Positions 18,335 to 28,410 of a stretch of 64,000 bases of DNA are shown one piece after another. The stretch lies in NCBI RefSeq assembly GCF_005503625.1, contig NZ_SCMX01000003.1:113057-177056 (forward strand). Direction: 5' to 3'. The DNA is from Cupriavidus sp. 2SB. Lineage in GTDB: Bacteria; Pseudomonadota; Gammaproteobacteria; Burkholderiales; Burkholderiaceae. The notes beneath the pieces are model-generated. The model saw only the letters and a program-made list of their open reading frames with translations, did not search any database and was not told the origin of the DNA. The translations under genes were made by a program, and so were the position numbers. Numbering within the stretch: the stretch's first letter is position 1; each line of letters starts with the position of its first letter.

Positions 18335-19453
18335 TCAAACCAGAACGAGGTTGTCGCGATGAATCAGTTCGGGCTCGTTCAGGTGCCCCAGCACCGATTC
18401 AATTTCTGACGATGGCTTGCGTGCGATCAAGCGTGCCTCGGCACTGGAATAGTTCGTGATGCCGCGCGCGACCTCGCGACCTTCCGTATCCACGCACGCG
18501 ATGACCTCGCCGCGCGCGAACTCGCCCTGCACCTCGGTCACCCCGATCGGCAGCAGCGACTTGCCGCCTCCGGTCAGCTTCTCCACCGCACCGGCGTCGA
18601 TCAGCACACGACCGCGCAACTGCAGGTGATCGGCCATCCATTGCTTGCGAGCGGTCAGCCGACCCGTCGGCGCCAGCAACTGCGTACCGATCGCCTCGCC
18701 CGTCGCCAGACGTCCGAGAACATCCTGCTCGCGGCCCGAGGCAATCGTCGTGTGCGCGCCCGACTTGGCCGCACGCTTGGCAGCAAGGATCTTGGTCAGC
18801 ATGCCACCCCGGCCGATCGACGAACCCGCGCCGCCGGCCATCGCCTCCAGTTCCGGCGTGCCCGCCAGCGCCTCGTCGACGAACTGGGCGGCCGGGTCCT
18901 TGCGTGGATCGGCGGTGTAGAGGCCGCGCTGATCGGTGAGGATCACCAGCGCATCGCCTTCGATCAGGTTGGTGACCAGTGCGCCGAGCGTATCGTTGTC
19001 GCCGAACTTGATTTCGTCGGTAACCACGGTGTCGTTCTCGTTGATGATCGGCACCACGCCAAGCCCCAGCAGCGTCAGCAGCGTGGAGCGTGCATTCAGG
19101 TAGCGCTCGCGATCCGCCAGATCGGCATGGGTCAGCAATACCTGCGCGGTACGGATGCCATAGCGCCCAAACTGGCTTTCGTAGACCTGCGCCAGGCCCA
19201 TCTGGCCCACGGCGGCGGCAGCCTGCAGTTCGTGAATTTCCTTGGGACGCCGCGACCAGCCCAGCCGTTGCATCCCTTCGGCGATGGCGCCCGAACTGAC
19301 CAGCACCACCTCCTTGCCCGTGCCGCGCAACTTGGCAATCTGCGCCGCCCAGCGTGCGATGGCATCGTGATCCAGCCCTTTGCCGTCGTTGGTAACCAGG
19401 CTCGAACCTACTTTGACGACGATGCGTTTTGCCTGGGCGATGACCGATTGCAT
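18335..19453 (-). CDS. proB: Glutamate 5-kinase
   Basis: 372 residues, the long form with a C-terminal PUA domain (about residues 275-372). It makes gamma-glutamyl phosphate, the first and feedback-controlled step of proline synthesis. Kinase-fold segments are [15 protein letters not shown] at the N-terminus, [21 protein letters not shown] and [13 protein letters not shown]. It follows obgE after 49 bases, a common betaproteobacterial order. proA is not in the window. Confidence 0.97.
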   Translation of the reverse strand: MQSVIAQAKRIVVKVGSSLVTNDGKGLDHDAIARWAAQIAKLRGTGKEVVLVSSGAIAEGMQRLGWSRRPKEIHELQAAAAVGQMGLAQVYESQFGRYGIRTAQVLLTHADLADRERYLNARSTLLTLLGLGVVPIINENDTVVTDEIKFGDNDTLGALVTNLIEGDALVILTDQRGLYTADPRKDPAAQFVDEALAGTPELEAMAGGAGSSIGRGGMLTKILAAKRAAKSGAHTTIASGREQDVLGRLATGEAIGTQLLAPTGRLTARKQWMADHLQLRGRVLIDAGAVEKLTGGGKSLLPIGVTEVQGEFARGEVIACVDTEGREVARGITNYSSAEARLIARKPSSEIESVLGHLNEPELIHRDNLVLV

Positions 19454-19502
19454 GGCGGGGTCCTGTCTCCGATGGTTCTTATGATGATGGGCGGATGCCG
19501 GT

Positions 19503-20600
19503 TCAGTCTTCTGACCCGTCCCGTTCGACGTTGTGCAGACGGTCGTCCAGGCGGATATCGGGTTCGGCCAGTGCCGCGGCCTCTTCGGCTTTCAACGCGA
19601 CCAGGTGATCCTTGATCGCGTAGATCAGTTCACGGCAGCCCTCGCCGGTCAGCGCCGAGATATGGAACACCGGACCCTTCCACTTGTAGCGCTTGATGAA
19701 GTCCTTGATGCGAGCTGCGCGTTCCTCTTCGGGCACCACGTCCAGCTTGTTCAGCACGAGCCAGCGCGGCTTCTCGTACAGCGATTCGTCGTACTTCTTC
19801 AGCTCGTTGACGATGGCCTTGGCCTCCGCCACCGGGTCCACCGCTTCGTCGAACGGGGCGAGGTCCACGATATGGAGCAGCAGGCCAGTGCGCTGCAGGT
19901 GGCGCAGGAACTGGTGACCCAGCCCGGCACCCTCGGCGGCGCCCTCGATCAGGCCAGGAATATCGGCCACGACAAATGACTGCTCATGATCCACGCGGAC
20001 CACGCCCAGATTCGGGTGGAGCGTGGTGAACGGGTAGTCGGCCACCTTCGGGCGGGCATTCGAGATATGCGAGATCAGGGTCGATTTGCCCGCGTTGGGC
20101 ATGCCCAGCAGGCCCACGTCCGCCAGCACCTTCAGCTCGAGCTTCAGCATGCGGCGTTCGCCGGGCTTGCCGTCCACCTGCTGGCGCGGCGCGCGGTTGG
20201 TACTCGACTTGAAGTGCAGGTTGCCCCAGCCGCCGATGCCGCCTTCGGCCAGGCACACCAACTGACCATGCTCGGTCAGGTCGGCCAGGACCTGGTCGGT
20301 ATCCATGTCGATGATTTGCGTGCCCACGGGCATGCGCAGCGTGATGTCTTCGCCAGCCGCGCCGTAGCAGTCTGCCCCACGGCCGTTCTCGCCGTTCTTC
20401 GCCACGTGCTTCTTGGCGTAGCGGAAATCGATCAGCGTATTGATATTGCGGTCGGCCTGCGCGAATACGCTGCCGCCCCGCCCACCGTCACCACCATCGG
20501 GGCCGCCGAACGGCACGAATTTTTCGCGACGCATCGAAGCACTTCCGTTGCCGCCATTGCCGGCGATCGCTTCGATACGAGCTTCGTCGATGAACTTCAT
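19503..20600 (-). CDS. obgE: GTPase ObgE/CgtA
   Basis: 365 residues. An essential GTPase tied to 50S ribosome assembly and stress signalling. The Gly-rich Obg fold spans residues 1-160 ([26 protein letters not shown]). The G domain has G1 [10 protein letters not shown] at about 166-175, the switch [11 protein letters not shown] and DIPGLIEGA. The C-terminal tail is short and acidic. It lies downstream of rplU-rpmA but behind a terminator-like hairpin, with a 211-bp gap that could hold its own promoter. Confidence 0.97.
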   Translation of the reverse strand: MKFIDEARIEAIAGNGGNGSASMRREKFVPFGGPDGGDGGRGGSVFAQADRNINTLIDFRYAKKHVAKNGENGRGADCYGAAGEDITLRMPVGTQIIDMDTDQVLADLTEHGQLVCLAEGGIGGWGNLHFKSSTNRAPRQQVDGKPGERRMLKLELKVLADVGLLGMPNAGKSTLISHISNARPKVADYPFTTLHPNLGVVRVDHEQSFVVADIPGLIEGAAEGAGLGHQFLRHLQRTGLLLHIVDLAPFDEAVDPVAEAKAIVNELKKYDESLYEKPRWLVLNKLDVVPEEERAARIKDFIKRYKWKGPVFHISALTGEGCRELIYAIKDHLVALKAEEAAALAEPDIRLDDRLHNVERDGSED

Positions 20601-20760
20601 ATTAGTTTTCTTTCCGAGGAGGTTCCGGCAAGCAAGTTGCCGACCGAAAACGCTGCCAAAACGGAGCGAGGCGTTCTGGACCAGACGTGGCCGCAGACAG
20701 TAAATGTTACGGCAAGGCCGTGCCCCAACGCCAGAATCGTTTGGGTAGCGTTCTCAAAAC

Positions 20761-20788
20761 AAAAAAAGCCCCGCATGCGATGCGGGGC
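20761..20788 (-). terminator. Intrinsic terminator after rpmA
   Basis: Stem GCCCCGCAT/ATGCGGGGC (20768-20776 with 20780-20788), loop of 3, followed on the minus strand by a run of seven or more T. It ends the rplU-rpmA transcript before obgE. Confidence 0.93.
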
Positions 20789-20811
20789 CTTTCGTGCTGC
20801 AAAGGCTGTTA

Positions 20812-21072
20812 TCAGGCCGCCGGGACGACGCTGACTTGCTGCTTCTTGGCAGCGCCCTTGACGGCGAACTGCACGTGGCCGTCCACCAGCGCGAACAGGG
20901 TGTGGTCCTTGCCCACGCCCACGTTATCGCCAGCGTGAACACGCGTGCCGCGTTGACGAACGATGATGCCGCCGGCGTTGATAGCCTGACCACCGAACAC
21001 CTTCACGCCCAGACGCTTCGATTCCGAATCACGGCCGTTCCGCGTGGAACCGCCGCCTTTTTTCTGTGCCAT
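20812..21072 (-). CDS. rpmA: 50S ribosomal protein L27
   Basis: 86 residues with the typical start [16 protein letters not shown] and the [20 protein letters not shown] core. L27 reaches the peptidyl transferase centre with its N-terminus. It does not carry the cleavable N-terminal extension known from Firmicutes. Second gene of the rplU-rpmA pair, 51 bases after rplU. Confidence 0.98.
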   Translation of the reverse strand: MAQKKGGGSTRNGRDSESKRLGVKVFGGQAINAGGIIVRQRGTRVHAGDNVGVGKDHTLFALVDGHVQFAVKGAAKKQQVSVVPAA

Positions 21073-21123
21073 GTCTTAACTCCAGTTGACCTATTGCGAT
21101 GTTGCCTGTGTCCGAGCCGAGGC

Positions 21124-21435
21124 TCAGGCCACGATGGCTTCGATGCGCAGTTCGGTGTAATTCTGACGATGGCCCTGACGCTTCTGGTAGTGCTTGCGAC
21201 GGCGCATCTTGAAGATCTTCACCTTGTCGTGACGACCTTGGGCGATAACGGTAGCCTTGACGGAAGCCCCGCTCACCAGCGGCGTACCAAATTTGATTTG
21301 GTCGCCAGCGCCCACTGCGAGCACCTGGTCCAGCGTGATTTCTGCGCCAATGTCAGCCGGTATCTGTTCTACTTTAAGTTTTTCGCCAGCAGCAACCTTG
21401 TATTGCTTGCCGCCGGTTTTTACGACCGCGTACAT
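21124..21435 (-). CDS. rplU: 50S ribosomal protein L21
   Basis: 103 residues, the exact usual length, from the ATG at 21435 ([20 protein letters not shown]). The longer open frame to 21522 is not family-like. [21 protein letters not shown] near the C-terminus is the L21 signature. An AGGTTCGACA-type leader precedes the start. The pair rplU-rpmA is transcribed from a promoter at about 21561-21588. Confidence 0.98.
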   Translation of the reverse strand: MYAVVKTGGKQYKVAAGEKLKVEQIPADIGAEITLDQVLAVGAGDQIKFGTPLVSGASVKATVIAQGRHDKVKIFKMRRRKHYQKRQGHRQNYTELRIEAIVA

Positions 21436-21560
21436 TGTCGAACCTCTCATGTATGAATGAAACGAGGAATGCTGCCCCGACGGCCGAAGCCGCCCGAGCC
21501 GGCGCCGTTTCGTGCGCCGCAAACGGTGCGCGCACGTAGACGCGACCGAAGGAACCGGGG

Positions 21561-21588
21561 ATTATAGCGCTGTTTACAGAAAAGGCAA
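21561..21588 (-). promoter_or_regulatory. Predicted sigma-70 promoter of rplU-rpmA
   Basis: On the minus strand: -35 TTGCCT (21583-21588), 16-base spacer, -10 TATAAT (21561-21566). This would start transcription about 120 bases before rplU. The -10 is perfect, the -35 moderate. Confidence 0.6.
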
Positions 21589-21655
21589 AGAAAACAACGA
21601 GATAGCCAGCCGGAGCACAGGCTGCGGCGGGAGGCGCACACCGAGGTTGCGCGGA

Positions 21656-21754
21656 TCAGGTCAGGTCGGCCAGCAGAAACCCGGCCAGGGCAGCGAACGC
21701 CACCCACCAGGCGGTGCGACGGACCTGCGGTCGAGTCGATCGAGGCTTGTCCAT
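21656..21754 (-). CDS. Possible 32-residue single-span membrane peptide
   Basis: The short frame from the ATG at 21754 reads MDKPRSTRPQVRRTAWW, then VAFAALAGFLLADLT and a stop: a basic N-terminus followed by one hydrophobic helix. There is no ribosome site, but TATAAT lies at 21762-21767, only 7 bases before the ATG, so a transcript from it could begin at the start codon (leaderless). Its -35 is poor. It lies between rplU and ispB. Function unknown; it may be chance. Confidence 0.35.
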   Translation of the reverse strand: MDKPRSTRPQVRRTAWWVAFAALAGFLLADLT

Positions 21755-21860
21755 GCGCGGCATTATAGATGCACGGTACCCCGCCCCACATCATGACTAA
21801 CCCGCCCGAGGAACCACTCGGTCGCCGGAAGGGAACCGTCATACACCAACGCGCATCGCA

Positions 21861-21866
21861 TATAAT
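21861..21866 (+). promoter_or_regulatory. Likely -10 element for ispB
   Basis: TATAAT preceded by GCA, 31 bases before the TTG start of ispB. No convincing -35 at the right distance. Confidence 0.45.
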
Positions 21867-21896
21867 CCCCCGGTTTCGCGAATCGGTGATCTGATC

Positions 21897-22874
21897 TTGT
21901 CCCAGTCTTCCGCCACTGCCTTGCTTGCCCCGGTCGCTGCCGACATGCGCGCCGTTGACGCCGTTATCCGCCGACGCCTGTCGTCGGAGGTTCCGCTGGT
22001 CGAACAGATCGGCGAATACATCATCAGTGCGGGCGGCAAGCGCCTGCGTCCGGTGATCCTGCTGCTTTCCGCGCGGGCATTTGGCTATGAAGGTCATCGC
22101 CATCACGAACTGGCCGCCGTGGTGGAGTTCATCCACACCGCCACGCTACTCCACGACGATGTGGTGGACGAGTCCGAACTGCGCCGGGGCCGCCAGACAG
22201 CCAATGCCGTGTTCGGCAACGCCGCCAGCGTACTGGTTGGCGACTTCCTCTACTCCCGCGCCTTCCAGATGATGGTGGACGCCGGCAGCATGCGCATCAT
22301 GGAGATTCTCTCCAACGCCACCAACGTGATTGCCGAGGGCGAGGTGCTGCAGCTGCTGAACATGCACGACCCGGACGTCACCGTGGAGCGCTACCTGCAG
22401 GTGATCCGCTACAAGACGGCCAAACTGTTCGAAGCCTCGGCCCAACTGGGTGCCGTGCTGGCCGGTGCCGACGCCGCAATGGAAGAGGCCGCCGCCGAGT
22501 ACGGCCGCCGCATCGGCACGGCTTTCCAGTTGATCGACGACATGCTCGACTACACGGCAAGCGCCGAACAGATGGGCAAGAACGCCGGCGACGATCTGCG
22601 TGAAGGCAAGCCTACCCTGCCGCTGCTGCACCTGCTGGAGCACGGCACGGCAGAACAACGCGAACTGGCACGCGAGGCCATCGTCCAGGGCGGCACAGAG
22701 CATTTCGACGCCGTGTTCGCGGCCATCCATGCCAGCGGCGCGCTCGACATCACCTTTGCCGCCGCCCAGCGCGAGGCCGAGGCCGCCGCAGCCGCCGCGA
22801 AGCAGTTCCCCGACTCGCCGCTCAAGGACACCCTGATCGAACTCTGCGCCTTCTCGCTGCAACGCCAGAGCTGA
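21897..22874 (+). CDS. ispB: Octaprenyl (polyprenyl) diphosphate synthase
   Basis: 325 residues. It builds the long isoprenoid side chain of ubiquinone. Both Asp-rich motifs of trans-prenyl synthases are present: LLHDDVVDES (about residues 83-92) and LIDDMLDY (about 212-219). The GGKRLRP motif near residue 44 binds the pyrophosphate of the substrate. The start is a TTG at 21897; the first in-frame ATG is at 21945 and would still leave the core intact. It is divergent from rplU, the arrangement seen in many proteobacteria. Coq7, which uses the finished chain, is at 59996. Confidence 0.94.
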   Translation: MSQSSATALLAPVAADMRAVDAVIRRRLSSEVPLVEQIGEYIISAGGKRLRPVILLLSARAFGYEGHRHHELAAVVEFIHTATLLHDDVVDESELRRGRQTANAVFGNAASVLVGDFLYSRAFQMMVDAGSMRIMEILSNATNVIAEGEVLQLLNMHDPDVTVERYLQVIRYKTAKLFEASAQLGAVLAGADAAMEEAAAEYGRRIGTAFQLIDDMLDYTASAEQMGKNAGDDLREGKPTLPLLHLLEHGTAEQRELAREAIVQGGTEHFDAVFAAIHASGALDITFAAAQREAEAAAAAAKQFPDSPLKDTLIELCAFSLQRQS

Positions 22875-23015
22875 CAGAGACGGGCCGGACGACGCACGGC
22901 GCCCTGCCGAATTTCTTGAGAAAGGGCCTTCCCATCCTCCGGAAACGCTGCTAAACTTTTGTTCTTTGCTGCTGACGGCGCAAGGTTTTCGACAGCCGAA
23001 GGAAGCAATAAAAAT

Positions 23016-23092
23016 CGGGGTGTAGCTTAGCCTGGTAGAGCGCTACGTTCGGGACGTAGAGGCCGGAGGTTCGAATCCTCTCACCCCGACCA
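23016..23092 (+). tRNA. tRNA-Pro, anticodon CGG
   Basis: 77 bases with CCA encoded. The acceptor stem CGGGGTG/CACCCCG (23016-23022 with 23082-23088) is perfect. The anticodon stem CTACG/CGTAG encloses TTCGGGA with the anticodon at 23050-23052. The T arm reads GGAGG-TTCGAAT-CCTCT. It decodes CCG, a frequent codon in this GC-rich genome. Confidence 0.97.
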
Positions 23093-23154
23093 GATTTCGA
23101 TGATCGCGACGATTGGCAACGATATCCTCGCGCAGCATCAAACGCAGTATTCAC

Positions 23155-23185
23155 AAAAAGCCGCACAGCAATGTGCGGCTTTTTG
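23155..23185 (+). terminator. Intrinsic terminator after tRNA-Pro
   Basis: Stem AAAAAGCCGCACA/TGTGCGGCTTTTT with a 4-base loop, then TGTTTT. It begins about 60 bases after the tRNA. The symmetry means it could also act on the other strand. Confidence 0.9.
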
Positions 23186-23417
23186 TTTTCCCTTCGCGCT
23201 CCTGCGCCCCTCGTTTCTCCCCCCTTTTCTTCCCCCCGCGCAAGTAGGGTTGCAGCCGTGTCGCGCAAACGCCAACGGGCCCGCGCGCCGGCTTTACAAA
23301 AAGTGACCCCGACGGCAAACTGCCTCGGTCCGGGACTTCGCCCCCGCTCCCACCGCCGTTAACAAGCGCGCGCCTGGCTCCTTCAGGCTGACCTGCGCAT
23401 CACGCACAGTTTTCGCC
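23186..23417. other. Gap between the tRNA terminator and pilB without a recognised gene
   Basis: Includes a pyrimidine-rich stretch (23190-23240) and GC-rich sequence. I looked for a sigma-54 promoter (GG-N10-GC) that PilR could use and found none with the full consensus. Confidence 0.5.
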
Positions 23418-25139
23418 ATGACACTAGGCTTAGCACTAGCCCAGAGCCGGCGGATCGCACCAGCGCTGCTCGCGCAGCTGGAGCAATCGGCCCGGGAGAA
23501 GAAGTCGCAATTGATCGACGAGATCATCGGCAGCGGCACGATGTCCGCGCACGATATCGCGATCTTTGCCGCCGACAAGTACCGCTTGCCGCTGCTCGAT
23601 CTCGCGCAATACAACCTCAGCCGCGTGCCGCCTGCACTGGCCGGCAACCGCGAATTCCACGCGCATCGGCTGCTGCCGCTGGCGCGGCGCGAGAACCGGC
23701 TGATCGTGGCGATGTCCGATCCGGCCAACCAGGCGGGTGTGGAAGCGATCCAGCAGAAGTTCAACCTCCCCGTGGAAACCGTGGTCGTCGAGCACGACAA
23801 ACTGATGAAGCATGTGCGCGCGGCCGGGGAAGCGCTGGGCACGCTCAAGAATATCTCGCCGGTCACGCCCACCGCGACGAAGATGATCGAGTATGACCCC
23901 TCGGCGGCGGCTGCCGCGCGCAAGGGGCCCGGCAACGAGATCGACGATGCGCCGGTGGTCCGGTTCCTCCAGAAGCTGTTGACCGAAGCGTTCAACCGCG
24001 GCGCCTCCGACCTCCACTTCGAACCGTTCGAGTTCTTCTACCGCATCCGCTACCGTGTGGACGGCGTGCTGCAGGAGGTTGCGCGTCCGCCGCTCGATAT
24101 CCGCGACAAGATCGCCACGCGCATCAAGGTGCTGTCGCGCCTGGATATCTCCGAGAAGCGCGTGCCGCAGGACGGCCGCATGAAGCTGCTGATCTCGGTG
24201 CCCAAGGACAAGGAAGGCAAGGAAACGACCGACAAGGCCATCGATTTCCGCGTCTCGACGCTGCCGACGCTGTTCGGCGAGAAGATCGTGATGCGGATTC
24301 TCGACTCCTCGACCGACAAGCTAGACATCGACCAGCTTGGCTACGAGCCGCAGCAGAAGGCGCTGCTGATGGAGGTCATCAAGCGCCCGTATGGCATGGT
24401 CCTTGTGACCGGCCCGACGGGTAGCGGCAAGACCGTGTCGCTCTATACGTTCCTGAACATGTTGAATCAGGGCGACATCAACATCTCCACGGCCGAAGAC
24501 CCTGCAGAAATCCAGCTGCCCGGCATCAACCAGGTCAACGTCAACGACAAGGCGGGCCTGACCTTTGCGGCGGCGCTGAAGTCGTTCCTGCGGCAGGATC
24601 CGGACATCATCATGGTCGGCGAAATCCGGGACCTGGAAACGGCCGATATCTCGATCAAGGCCGCCCAGACGGGCCACCTTGTGCTGTCCACGTTGCACAC
24701 GAACGACGCCCCCACGACGCTGACACGCCTGATGAACATGGGCGTGGCACCATTCAACATCGCGTCGTCGGTACTCATGATTACCGCGCAGCGTCTGGCG
24801 CGCCGGCTGTGTACGTGCAAGAAGGCAGGCGCCCTTGCGCCGCAGGTGCTGATCGACGCAGGATTTGCCGAGGCCGATATCGATGGTTCCTGGACGCCTT
24901 ATCACCCGGTGGGATGCGAGCGCTGCAACGGCAGCGGCTACAAGGGTCGATGCGGTATCTACCAGGTCATGCCGATTTCGGAAGCCATGCAGCAGATCAT
25001 CCTGTCGCACGGCACGGCACTGCAGATTGCGGAACAGGCCCGGCGCGAAGGCGTGCTGTCGCTGCGCGACTCGGGGCTGCTGAAGGTCAAGCAAGGGGTG
25101 ACGTCGCTGGAAGAAGTGCTGGCGACGACGAACAGTTAG
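23418..25139 (+). CDS. pilB: Type IV pilus assembly ATPase PilB
   Basis: 573 residues. The hexameric ATPase that powers pilus extension from the cytoplasmic face. An N-terminal GspE/PilB domain (about residues 20-150) is followed by the secretion ATPase core with Walker A GPTGSGKT at about 332-339, an Asp box (GEIRDLETADIS) and a His box (TGHLVLSTLHTNDA). A four-Cys zinc element (CTCK near 465 and CERC near 501) is typical. It starts the pilB-pilC-pilD set; a 150-bp gap follows. Confidence 0.96.
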   Translation: MTLGLALAQSRRIAPALLAQLEQSAREKKSQLIDEIIGSGTMSAHDIAIFAADKYRLPLLDLAQYNLSRVPPALAGNREFHAHRLLPLARRENRLIVAMSDPANQAGVEAIQQKFNLPVETVVVEHDKLMKHVRAAGEALGTLKNISPVTPTATKMIEYDPSAAAAARKGPGNEIDDAPVVRFLQKLLTEAFNRGASDLHFEPFEFFYRIRYRVDGVLQEVARPPLDIRDKIATRIKVLSRLDISEKRVPQDGRMKLLISVPKDKEGKETTDKAIDFRVSTLPTLFGEKIVMRILDSSTDKLDIDQLGYEPQQKALLMEVIKRPYGMVLVTGPTGSGKTVSLYTFLNMLNQGDINISTAEDPAEIQLPGINQVNVNDKAGLTFAAALKSFLRQDPDIIMVGEIRDLETADISIKAAQTGHLVLSTLHTNDAPTTLTRLMNMGVAPFNIASSVLMITAQRLARRLCTCKKAGALAPQVLIDAGFAEADIDGSWTPYHPVGCERCNGSGYKGRCGIYQVMPISEAMQQIILSHGTALQIAEQARREGVLSLRDSGLLKVKQGVTSLEEVLATTNS

Positions 25140-25217
25140 CAGCAGAAGCGCAGCAGAAAAGGAAGCCGCCGGGCGCGCAGCCGGGGCGGCTCCAGGAGGG
25201 GTAGGCTGCGCAAACGG

Positions 25218-25243
25218 CATCCGCGCGACGATGCGGATGCCCT
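25218..25243 (+). repeat. Hairpin in the pilB-pilC gap
   Basis: GGCATCCGC/GCGGATGCC, a 9-bp stem with an 8-base loop, followed by CTAAAAAC rather than a T-run. It could weaken read-through or protect the upstream mRNA end, but it is not a clear terminator. Confidence 0.55.
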
Positions 25244-25289
25244 AAAAACAAAAGCAGTTCCATAGCAATTCAGTCGGGGGTCAAACATC

Positions 25290-26552
25290 ATGGCGACGCG
25301 CGCACCAGCGGCGAGCGCCCGGACGGCAGCACCGTCGCGGGCCAGAGGGCGGAAAGCGCCCACGCAGTACATCTTCGAATGGGAAGCCAAGGACCGGAAG
25401 GGCAAGTCCTTCAAGGGCGAGCAGCGGGCCGAGAATCAGGCCGAGGTTTCGGCCACCTTGCGCAAGCAGGGGCTGACCGTCGTCAAGATGAAGAAGCGCA
25501 AGGCGGCGCGCGGCAAGAAAATCACAGAGAAGGACATCGCGTACTTCACGCGCCAGCTTTCGACGATGCTCAAGGCGGGCATTCCGCTGCTGCAATCGAT
25601 CGACATCATCGCGCGCGGCCACTCCAACCCGAACTTCACGCAACTGCTGAACGACATCCGCTTCGACATCGAGGCGGGTAGCAGCATGGCCACGGCGTTC
25701 CGGCGCCAGCCGAAGTACTTCGACACGCTCTACTGCAATCTCATCGACGCCGGCGAGCAAGGCGGTATCCTCGACGCGCTGCTCGAGCGGTTGTCGCTGT
25801 ACATGGAGAAGAGCATCGCGCTGAAGAGCCAGATCAAGTCCGCGATGATCTATCCGATCGCCGTGCTGAGCGTGGCCTTCGCGGTGACGGTGGTGCTGAT
25901 GATCTTCGTGATCCCGGCCTTCAAGGGCGTGTTCTCTAGCTTCGGCGCGGCACTGCCTGCGCCGACGCAGGTCGTGATCAACATGTCGGACTTCTTTGTC
26001 ACCTACTGGTATGCGGTGATCGGCATCCCGATCGGATCGATCATCGGATACTTCCACGCTCGCAAGAAGTCGGAGAAGGTGCAGCGCTGGCATGACAAGG
26101 CACTGCTGAAAATGCCGATCTTCGGCAGCCTGTTCCGCAAGGCGGTGATCGCGCGCTGGACACGTACGCTCGCCACCATGTTTGCAGCCGGTACGCCGCT
26201 CGTGGAATCGATGGAGTCAGTAGCCGGTGCGGCCGGCAACTGGCTTTACTATGATGCGACGCGCGAGATCGAGCAGTCGGTGCGGATCGGTACCAGCCTG
26301 ACGAATGCGATGCAGGCCACGCATGTATTCGACAACATGGTGCTGCAGATGACGCAGATCGGCGAGGAATCCGGCGCACTGGACAACATGCTGCTGAAAG
26401 TGGCGGAGTTCTACGAGCGCGAGGTGGACGACGCCGTTGCCGCTATTTCCAGCCTGATCGAACCGCTGATCATCGTGATCCTCGGCGTGCTGATCGGCGG
26501 CATGGTGGTGGCCATGTACCTGCCTATCTTCAAGCTCGGCCAAGTGGTCTAA
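25290..26552 (+). CDS. pilC: Type IV pilus inner-membrane platform protein PilC
   Basis: 420 residues. Forms the membrane platform that links PilB action to pilin insertion. Two T2SSF (GspF) domains are visible: the first begins near FTRQLSTMLKAGIPLLQSID, the second near WTRTLATMFAAGTPLVESME. Hydrophobic segments lie around residues 185-215, 225-245 and at the C-terminus (LIIVILGVLIGGMVVAMYL). The N-terminal 30 residues are basic and Ala-rich. Confidence 0.96.
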   Translation: MATRAPAASARTAAPSRARGRKAPTQYIFEWEAKDRKGKSFKGEQRAENQAEVSATLRKQGLTVVKMKKRKAARGKKITEKDIAYFTRQLSTMLKAGIPLLQSIDIIARGHSNPNFTQLLNDIRFDIEAGSSMATAFRRQPKYFDTLYCNLIDAGEQGGILDALLERLSLYMEKSIALKSQIKSAMIYPIAVLSVAFAVTVVLMIFVIPAFKGVFSSFGAALPAPTQVVINMSDFFVTYWYAVIGIPIGSIIGYFHARKKSEKVQRWHDKALLKMPIFGSLFRKAVIARWTRTLATMFAAGTPLVESMESVAGAAGNWLYYDATREIEQSVRIGTSLTNAMQATHVFDNMVLQMTQIGEESGALDNMLLKVAEFYEREVDDAVAAISSLIEPLIIVILGVLIGGMVVAMYLPIFKLGQVV

Positions 26553-26558
26553 CGAAGG

Positions 26559-27470
26559 ATGGTGTCACCGATGCAAGCCGTACCGGGCGCCAGCGGCGCC
26601 ATTCCGTTGGTCCCGCTGGACATGCTGGCGGCGCTCCCGCCAGCGTTCCTGATTGTCGTGGCCGGGCTGCTCGGCCTGCTGGTCGGCAGCTTCCTGAATG
26701 TCGTGATCCATCGCTTGCCGAAGATGATGGATCACGAAGAAGCCAACTACATTGCCGAACTCCGGGGCGAGCCGCTCCCGCACCCGGAGCGCTACAACCT
26801 CATGGTGCCGCGCTCGGCCTGCCCCCACTGCCATCACCAGATTGCGGCGTGGGAGAACATTCCCGTCGTCAGCTATCTGTTCCTGCGCGGGCGCTGCGCA
26901 TCCTGCAAGACGCCGATCAGCATCCGATATCCGCTCGTCGAGGCCGTGACAGCCGCACTCAGCGCGCTGGCGATGTGGCATTTCGGGCCGACGGTGCAGG
27001 CGGTGGCTGCCATTGCCATGCTCTGGTCGCTGGTGGCGCTGTTCATGATCGATGCCGATACCCAGTTGCTGCCCGACCAGATCACACTGCCACTGCTGTG
27101 GCTCGGACTGTTGCTGAATCTGCAGGGCTGGTTCGCACCGCTGGCCGATGCCGTCATCGGCGCGGCCGCGGGCTATCTGGTGCTATGGACCGTCAACACG
27201 GTCTACCGGCTGGTACGCGGGCACGATGGCATGGGATATGGCGACTTCAAGCTGATGGGGGCGCTGGGCGCGTGGTTCGGCTGGCAGTCACTGCCGCCGC
27301 TGATTCTGCTGTCGTCAATCGTGGGAGCCGTGCTCGGCGGCGCGCTGCTGCTCCTGCAACGCAAGGGCAAGGACACACAGTTCCCGTACGGACCGTATAT
27401 CGTCGGCGCGGGCGTGGTCTACCTGTTCTTCGGCGAGAGCATCCGGCCGCTGGTGCTGCCCGGGCTGTAG
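26559..27470 (+). CDS. pilD: Prepilin peptidase / N-methyltransferase PilD
   Basis: 303 residues. A membrane aspartyl protease that trims prepilins and methylates the new N-terminus. The cytoplasmic Cys pairs CPHC (about residue 88) and CASC (about 114) match the methyltransferase loop. The catalytic aspartates are in [12 protein letters not shown] (about 165) and [11 protein letters not shown] (about 229). About eight membrane segments. It starts 6 bases after pilC; an ATG at 26571 is an alternative start. Confidence 0.96.
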   Translation: MVSPMQAVPGASGAIPLVPLDMLAALPPAFLIVVAGLLGLLVGSFLNVVIHRLPKMMDHEEANYIAELRGEPLPHPERYNLMVPRSACPHCHHQIAAWENIPVVSYLFLRGRCASCKTPISIRYPLVEAVTAALSALAMWHFGPTVQAVAAIAMLWSLVALFMIDADTQLLPDQITLPLLWLGLLLNLQGWFAPLADAVIGAAAGYLVLWTVNTVYRLVRGHDGMGYGDFKLMGALGAWFGWQSLPPLILLSSIVGAVLGGALLLLQRKGKDTQFPYGPYIVGAGVVYLFFGESIRPLVLPGL

Positions 27471-27522
27471 TTTCAAAGCTGGTATCGTTAGCGGCATCGC
27501 CACTGGAACGACTGTTGCCCCC

Positions 27523-28149
27523 ATGCTGGAAATTGGCCTCACCGGCGGTATCGGCTCCGGCAAGACACGCGTCGCGGACATGTTCGCCGCACGCGGTGCC
27601 GCACTGATCGATACCGACCTGCTCGCCCACGAAATCACCGCCCCCGGCGGCCTGGCCATCGCCCCGCTCGTCGAAGCCTTTGGGCCGCGCTGCCTGCGAA
27701 GCGATGGCGCGATGGACCGCGATGCCATGCGCGCGCTGGTGTTTTCCGACCCTTCGGCCAAGGCCCGGCTTGAAGCCATCACCCATCCGCTGATCCGCCA
27801 ACTGACAGAATCGCGCGCCGCCGCAATCCGCGCGGGCGGACAACACCCCTACCTGATTTACGTCGTGCCGCTGCTGGTGGAGTCGGGCACGTGGCGCGCC
27901 CGCGTGGGCCGTGTGCTGGTAGTGGATTGCCAGGAATCCACCCAGGAAGCCCGTGTCATGGCGCGCAACGGCTTCTCGCGCGAGCAGGTGCTGGCCATCA
28001 TGAACCGGCAAGCCACGCGGACCGCTCGACTGGCGGTAGCCGACGACGTGATCGACAACGATGGTCCACCGGAAGCGCTGGCACCCCAGGTGGAAAGACT
28101 CGATGCGCTATATCGCTCGCTGTCGTCGTCTGCCCCCGCCTCCGCATAA
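27523..28149 (+). CDS. coaE: Dephospho-CoA kinase
   Basis: 208 residues. Catalyses the last step of coenzyme A synthesis. The P-loop GGIGSGKT is at residues 8-15, followed by the acceptor-site [13 protein letters not shown] and the lid region ([19 protein letters not shown]). It follows pilD after 52 bases, the usual pilD-coaE-zapD-yacG order of beta- and gammaproteobacteria. Confidence 0.96.
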   Translation: MLEIGLTGGIGSGKTRVADMFAARGAALIDTDLLAHEITAPGGLAIAPLVEAFGPRCLRSDGAMDRDAMRALVFSDPSAKARLEAITHPLIRQLTESRAAAIRAGGQHPYLIYVVPLLVESGTWRARVGRVLVVDCQESTQEARVMARNGFSREQVLAIMNRQATRTARLAVADDVIDNDGPPEALAPQVERLDALYRSLSSSAPASA

Positions 28150-28410
28150 TTGGCTCGATTGCCGCACGATTGCACGCTCGCACGTCCCGCGTACGCCGCT
28201 TGAGCGAAATTCGAGGCCGATTCAGTTTGTCCTCGCGCCGTGACTCGCATAGAATGCGCTGAAACATGCTGGCAAATGTGTGCTGCGTGACGACTTTCGG
28301 CACAATTGCCGATCACGGGTCAGGCCACAGCCGGCAACGGGCAGCACGTAACGCCCCCGACTGAAACGAACCGCCCGAATGGCCAATCGGCGCGTAGCAC
28401 GGATACCGAC

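Noticed and set aside
20601..20760. Small gene between obgE and rpmA
   Set aside because: No frame with a start and ribosome site; only the rpmA terminator is clear.
23186..23417. Sigma-54 promoter for pilB
   Set aside because: Looked for GG-N10-GC with the wider consensus upstream of pilB; only TTGCA was found at one place, without the matching GG.
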